Shown: positions 12,066 through 15,604 of the stretch, piece after piece
How the letters are laid out: each line of letters opens with the position of its first letter
Numbering within the stretch: the stretch's first letter is position 1
Source of the DNA: Desulfuromonadaceae bacterium
Lineage (GTDB): Bacteria > Desulfobacterota > Desulfuromonadia > Desulfuromonadales > Desulfuromonadaceae
Direction: 5' to 3'
DNA length: 15,604 nt
NCBI GenBank assembly: GCA_027065245.1
Contig: JAMOOS010000072.1
Location: 1 to 15,604 of the forward strand
Notes under the pieces: model-generated
Database searches by the model: none
Told to the model about the DNA's origin: nothing
Seen by the model: the letters and a program-made list of their open reading frames with translations, nothing else
Program-made: the position numbers and the translations under genes

Positions 12066-13727
12066 ATGCTGGAAAATCGTGATAGAGACAATAGGGATAA
12101 GGCTGCGTTGACGCAACAGATGGAACAGATTCGCCAGGCAACGGGTCGGCGTAAATACCAGCTTATCATCAATGCCGAAAACAGTATGGAGCTGGTGCAG
12201 CGTATGCCGCCCCAGGAGTTGTTTCTCCTTATCAAGGAGCTGGGGGTAACCGATTGCAGCGATCTTGTCGGCATGGCTACGCCGCAGCAGGTGAATCTTT
12301 TTTTTGATATGGATTGCTGGACGGCGGATGAGATGGACGCCGACAGCGCTCTTCAGTGGTTGCAACTGCTGCTGTTGCAGGATGAGGAACAGTTTTTACG
12401 TATCATTGAAGGACTGGACTTTGAGATGCTGGTGTTAGCGGTGAAAAAGCAACTGCGTATCATCAGTGGGCTGGAATCGCTGCGTGACGACGAAGATCTG
12501 ATGGCGCAGCGCAAGCGTTTTGACCAGGTATATGAATGCGAATATCGCAACGATGATGCTGCCAAGGCCATGAGTCTGATGCAGGATATCCTGTTTCGCG
12601 AACGGCAGGAATTCTTTCTGCGTCTGATGGAGGCGGTACGCCATGAGATGGAGCTGTCGTTGCAGGAAGAGGCGTTTAAATTTCGCAGTGGCCGTCTGGC
12701 CGATCTCGGTTTTGTCGATAGCGTCGAGGCGCGCTCTCTGTACACCTATGTTGCTCCCGATCACTTTGATCCAGAGCTGTATCACAAGGATAGTGGCGCA
12801 TTTACCCCCGCTATCGAGACCCGTGCCTTGTTTGCTCCGGCGTTTATGCCGGTTTTAACCAGTGCCGACGATTTGCTTGGCGAACTGCTCAGTGGCAATG
12901 TGCGGGATGAATTGTGGTATGAACTGAGCTATCTGCTCAATCGAGCCCTGAGCGCGCGCCGGGTAGATTATGGTGAGCCGCGCGCGGTGGCGCAGGTATT
13001 GGAGGATGTTTATCATACTCTCAATGTGGCGCTGGGCCAGCTGGCTGGTAATGATCTCAATCGCGCCGAGTACCTGTTTAACAACGTGTACCTGCTGGCA
13101 TTGTTCCAGTTGGGGTTCAGTATTACCGTGGGGTTGCGTCAGCGGGCAGACCGGATTGCCGCCAGCACCATTGGCCCCTATCTGGATGGTTCCGATGCGG
13201 CGGTGGTGGCGGCTTTGCGCCAGGATGTACCGCAGTTTTTCAGCGGTTTGAGCGAGGTAACCCGTGCCGATAATCGTCCGTTTCGCAACATTGGTGAAGT
13301 GCGTCGGGTAGAGCGGGAACTGGAGTGTATAGAGCAATTGCAGCTGTTGTTCAGTCCGGATGGATTGCTGCCATTACCGGCGCCGGAACAACTCGATTTG
13401 AGCGGCTGTTATCCACAGAATAGTGCCGAGGTTACTTTGTCGGAACTGTTCATGACTGCCGTAGCCAACCAGTTGCTCAATGGCCGCTTTGTCATCGAAC
13501 CGCTGCCGCTGGCGCACTTGCCGCGTTTGCGTACCCTGGCCGCTGCCGATGCCAAACAATTCGCCGCATTGCGCCACCAGGTGCAGGAACAGGTTGCTAC
13601 CTGCGTGAGTGGTTGCGCGGCATTTGTCGATTTCTGCTTTGATATCTGGCAACAGGAGTTTATCGCTTTGGATGATGATGAACTGCTGCCGGAATACGTG
13701 GGTGGTCTGATAATGCGGCTGAAGTAA
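12066..13727 (+). CDS. DUF6178-like helical protein of unknown function
   Basis: This is a 553-residue protein with no signal peptide, no membrane segment and no recognisable catalytic motif, so it is predicted to be cytoplasmic and mostly alpha-helical. I recognise it, with moderate certainty, as the DUF6178 type found in Geobacter-like deltaproteobacteria. The N-terminal 130 residues show helical repeats with a recurring pattern (LVQRMPPQELFLLIKELG, then MATPQQVNLFFDMDCW) reminiscent of MgtE N-domain or FliG-like repeats. A second conserved-looking block is EARSLYTYVAPDHFDPELYH at 221-240. The ATG at 12066 is chosen for its strong GAGGAGGA site five bases upstream; the frame runs open 44 codons further to a GTG without such a site. 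It is divergent from the peroxiredoxin gene and convergent with lptG, so it is probably a single-gene transcript. Its role is unknown. Confidence 0.8.
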   Translation: MLENRDRDNRDKAALTQQMEQIRQATGRRKYQLIINAENSMELVQRMPPQELFLLIKELGVTDCSDLVGMATPQQVNLFFDMDCWTADEMDADSALQWLQLLLLQDEEQFLRIIEGLDFEMLVLAVKKQLRIISGLESLRDDEDLMAQRKRFDQVYECEYRNDDAAKAMSLMQDILFRERQEFFLRLMEAVRHEMELSLQEEAFKFRSGRLADLGFVDSVEARSLYTYVAPDHFDPELYHKDSGAFTPAIETRALFAPAFMPVLTSADDLLGELLSGNVRDELWYELSYLLNRALSARRVDYGEPRAVAQVLEDVYHTLNVALGQLAGNDLNRAEYLFNNVYLLALFQLGFSITVGLRQRADRIAASTIGPYLDGSDAAVVAALRQDVPQFFSGLSEVTRADNRPFRNIGEVRRVERELECIEQLQLLFSPDGLLPLPAPEQLDLSGCYPQNSAEVTLSELFMTAVANQLLNGRFVIEPLPLAHLPRLRTLAAADAKQFAALRHQVQEQVATCVSGCAAFVDFCFDIWQQEFIALDDDELLPEYVGGLIMRLK

Positions 13728-13758
13728 GCTATGAATGTGTCGGCTGGTTCTGGACGGG

Positions 13759-14844
13759 CTATTCTCGGGTAGACAGCACAAAAAACATCCCCAGCATTAA
13801 AAACAGAAGATCTGCAGACCAGGCGGCCATCCACGGCGGGAGAATTCCGGAATAGCCAATGGCGGTGAGGGTGGACTGGATGATGAAAAACGCCATGCCG
13901 ATGCCGATGCTGATGCTGATGCCCAGAGCCAGGTTGATATTGCGGTTTTTCTGCAGGGCGAAGGGGATGGCGACGATGGCCATCACCAGACAGGCAAAGG
14001 GGGCGGCCAGGCGGGAGTGCATATCCACCAGATAGCGGGTGGCGTCCAGCCCCTCTTTTTGCAGGCGCCTGCTCAAATGGCGCAATTGGGTGAAATTCAG
14101 CTCCTGATTGCCAGCGTTGGCGGCGGCAGTGAAATCCTGAGCTTTCTTGTGCAGGGGCAGGGTGAAGGCCGGAATAACTTTTTCGCTGATCAGGCTGCCA
14201 CTGGTGGTGGAAAAACGGCGCACCGTGGCGGTATCAGCCTGCCAGATGCCGTTATGCCAGGTTGCGTTGCTGGCGTCTATGCGCCCCTGCAGCTGCATGG
14301 TGTCGTTAAAGCGATAAACCGATATCTTGTGCAGCAGCTTTTTTTCCGGTACCACCAGATCGATGTGGTAGAGATCGTTGTCGTCGCGAAACCACAGGTT
14401 GTCGCGCCGGGTCAGGGGCTGAGCTTTCCCCTTTACCCTGGTGCGCAAAATGTAGTTGGCGTTGTTGATTCCGGGGGCGGCGAGGTATTCATTGAGGACA
14501 AAATTACCGCCGGCCAGAATGGTGGCGGCGATGAGCAACGGTGCGACAATGCTGTACAGGCCGATGCCGCCGGAACGCATGGCGGTGAGCTCGTTGCTGC
14601 GGGTGAATCCGCCCAGAGTGAGAAATACCCCCATCAATACCGTGAGGGGCAGCACCTGCGAGACGATCAGCGGCGTTTTGCTGGCAAAGTAGTACAGATA
14701 CAGTTCAGCGGCGGCGTTATGCTCAAGAAAATCGTCAACTTTGTCAAAAAATTCGATCAGTATGTAAATACTGACAAATGCCGCCAGCGCCAGGGCGGTG
14801 TGGCGGATAAAGCGGCTGAGTATGTAGCGGTTGATGATGGTCAC
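13759..14844 (-). CDS. lptG: LPS export ABC transporter permease LptG
   Basis: This 361-residue inner-membrane subunit of the LptB2FGC machine extracts lipopolysaccharide from the membrane and passes it to the periplasmic bridge. Membrane helices are predicted at about 15-33, 60-78, 98-118, 280-297, 305-325 and 338-357. A periplasmic beta-jellyroll domain lies between the third and fourth (about 120-250). The cytoplasmic coupling helix that contacts the LptB ATPase is visible as NELTAMRSGGIG at 84-95. The length and six-helix layout are normal. The start is a GTG at 14844, four bases after the lptF stop, with only a weak purine-rich site, so translation probably depends on coupling to lptF. 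It ends 31 bases from the end of the convergent DUF6178-like gene, with no terminator hairpin seen between them. The assignment to LptG rather than LptF rests on order and sequence. Confidence 0.94.
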   Translation of the reverse strand: MTIINRYILSRFIRHTALALAAFVSIYILIEFFDKVDDFLEHNAAAELYLYYFASKTPLIVSQVLPLTVLMGVFLTLGGFTRSNELTAMRSGGIGLYSIVAPLLIAATILAGGNFVLNEYLAAPGINNANYILRTRVKGKAQPLTRRDNLWFRDDNDLYHIDLVVPEKKLLHKISVYRFNDTMQLQGRIDASNATWHNGIWQADTATVRRFSTTSGSLISEKVIPAFTLPLHKKAQDFTAAANAGNQELNFTQLRHLSRRLQKEGLDATRYLVDMHSRLAAPFACLVMAIVAIPFALQKNRNINLALGISISIGIGMAFFIIQSTLTAIGYSGILPPWMAAWSADLLFLMLGMFFVLSTRE

Positions 14845-14848
14845 GGTA

Positions 14849-15604
14849 TTATCTTCTGCTCAACAGGTTGCTGACGATGGCGGGCAGACGCACGTTCAGG
14901 AAATTGCTGCCCGGCAGCGGGCGTTCCTGGGCGGTATGATACAGCAGCATGGCGCACAGGGCAAAAAACAGCGCTGTTGGTGCCCACATGGTGGTAATGA
15001 CCGGCCAGCCTTTTTCCAGCACCAGGGTTTTGCTGAACGACAGCGCCATGTAATAGATGAGGAATACCAGTAGAGCCACGGCAAACATGCCGCCGCGGGC
15101 GCTGCGGTGGGAGCGCACTCCCAAGGGGATGGCGATGAGGGCGAACAGCAGTGGCGACAGCGGCAGGATGAGGCGCTCCTGCAGTTGCGCCAGGTATTTG
15201 CGGTTGTTGTCGTTGTGTTCGATCTGTTGCAGCAGCATGGCGGTACTCATCTCCTTGGCGCGCGGCAGCGGTTGGGTACTGCCCGGTTGCTGTTTTTTGT
15301 CGCTGATGGTTACGTCGTAACTGTTGAAGTTGATCACCTGGTAGCTGGTGGAACCGCTGTCTTCGATCTGGCGGTGGATGGTGCCACGCTGCAGATGCAG
15401 CACCACAATGGCGTTATCGCGGCCTGGGGTGATGCGTCCCTGGCGGGCGGTGATAATCAACGGTGTTGTGGCGGTGCGGTTGTCGGAGATAAAGACGCCC
15501 TGCATGATGCCGCTGTGGCTGTCGACCTTGTCGGCGTAAACTACCAGGTTTTTCAGCGCCTGATTGAATACCTGGGCCTTGATGGACGCCGCCGGTTTGC
15601 TGTA
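14849..15604 (-). CDS. lptF: LPS export ABC transporter permease LptF (N-terminal part beyond the window)
   Basis: The frame is open from the stop at 14849 to the right edge, so 251 C-terminal residues are seen and the N-terminal helices lie outside. The visible part starts within the periplasmic jellyroll (a segment reading LVVYADKVDSHSGIMQGVFISD). It continues through the last three membrane helices, the first in LPLSPLLFALIAIPLGV, then a stretch around FAVALLVFLIYYMALSF, then one around APTALFFALCAMLLY. The IPLGVRSHRSARG loop is typical of LptF. LptF pairs with LptG to form the lateral gate for LPS. It is upstream of lptG on the same strand, the usual order, and separated from it by four bases. 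An in-frame ATG at 15505 is internal and not the real start, since homology continues upstream of it. Confidence 0.93.
   Translation of the reverse strand, partial: YSKPAASIKAQVFNQALKNLVVYADKVDSHSGIMQGVFISDNRTATTPLIITARQGRITPGRDNAIVVLHLQRGTIHRQIEDSGSTSYQVINFNSYDVTISDKKQQPGSTQPLPRAKEMSTAMLLQQIEHNDNNRKYLAQLQERLILPLSPLLFALIAIPLGVRSHRSARGGMFAVALLVFLIYYMALSFSKTLVLEKGWPVITTMWAPTALFFALCAMLLYHTAQERPLPGSNFLNVRLPAIVSNLLSRR

Noticed and set aside
14017..14874. Long plus-strand frame antisense to lptG
   Set aside because: It has low-complexity glycine/valine-rich content with no recognisable family, and lies opposite an intact LptG.

Overview
The window looks like a chromosomal segment from a deltaproteobacterium of the Desulfuromonadales/Geobacter kind. 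This is an inference from gene content: a tig-clpP-clpX-lon-HU block preceded by a tRNA cluster, a gene of the DUF6178 type that I associate with this group, and an lptF-lptG pair. No rRNA, transposase, phage gene, CRISPR array or plasmid function is visible. Base composition and codon use appear even throughout, so this reads as core genome rather than an island.

Layout. (1) 51-2698: a Crp/Fnr-family regulator on the minus strand, divergent from an RlmI-like PUA/SAM rRNA methyltransferase, which is followed by a small membrane protein with a SHOCT-like tail. (2) 2795-3352: four tRNA genes, Pro(TGG), Arg(TCT), His(GTG) and Leu(TAG), closed by a hairpin. (3) 3561-9122: a protein quality-control operon with trigger factor, ClpP, ClpX and LonA in tight succession. 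HU follows behind its own likely promoter. (4) 9609-9872: tRNA-Asp, tRNA-Val and a second identical tRNA-Asp, ending in a strong bidirectional terminator. (5) 9949-11691, minus strand: a 2-Cys peroxiredoxin with its own terminator, then a nitroreductase-fold protein and an exported thioredoxin-like protein that overlap by one base. (6) 12066-13727: a 553-residue helical protein of unknown function (DUF6178-like), divergent from the peroxiredoxin across a 374-base spacer. (7) 13759-15604, minus strand: lptG, and lptF running off the right edge. These are the inner-membrane parts of the LPS export machine and imply a Gram-negative envelope.

How the genes work together. Trigger factor folds nascent chains, ClpXP and Lon degrade misfolded or tagged proteins, and HU (a Lon substrate in E. 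coli) sits directly downstream of lon. The minus-strand block (peroxiredoxin, nitroreductase, thioredoxin-like) is a redox or stress group.

I found no convincing wholly new multi-gene system. The points most worth a second look are the DUF6178-like protein, an A8 tract at the ATPase/protease junction of lon, an altered D-stem shared by both tRNA-Asp copies, and dyad elements upstream of the peroxiredoxin and in the Crp/Fnr leader.
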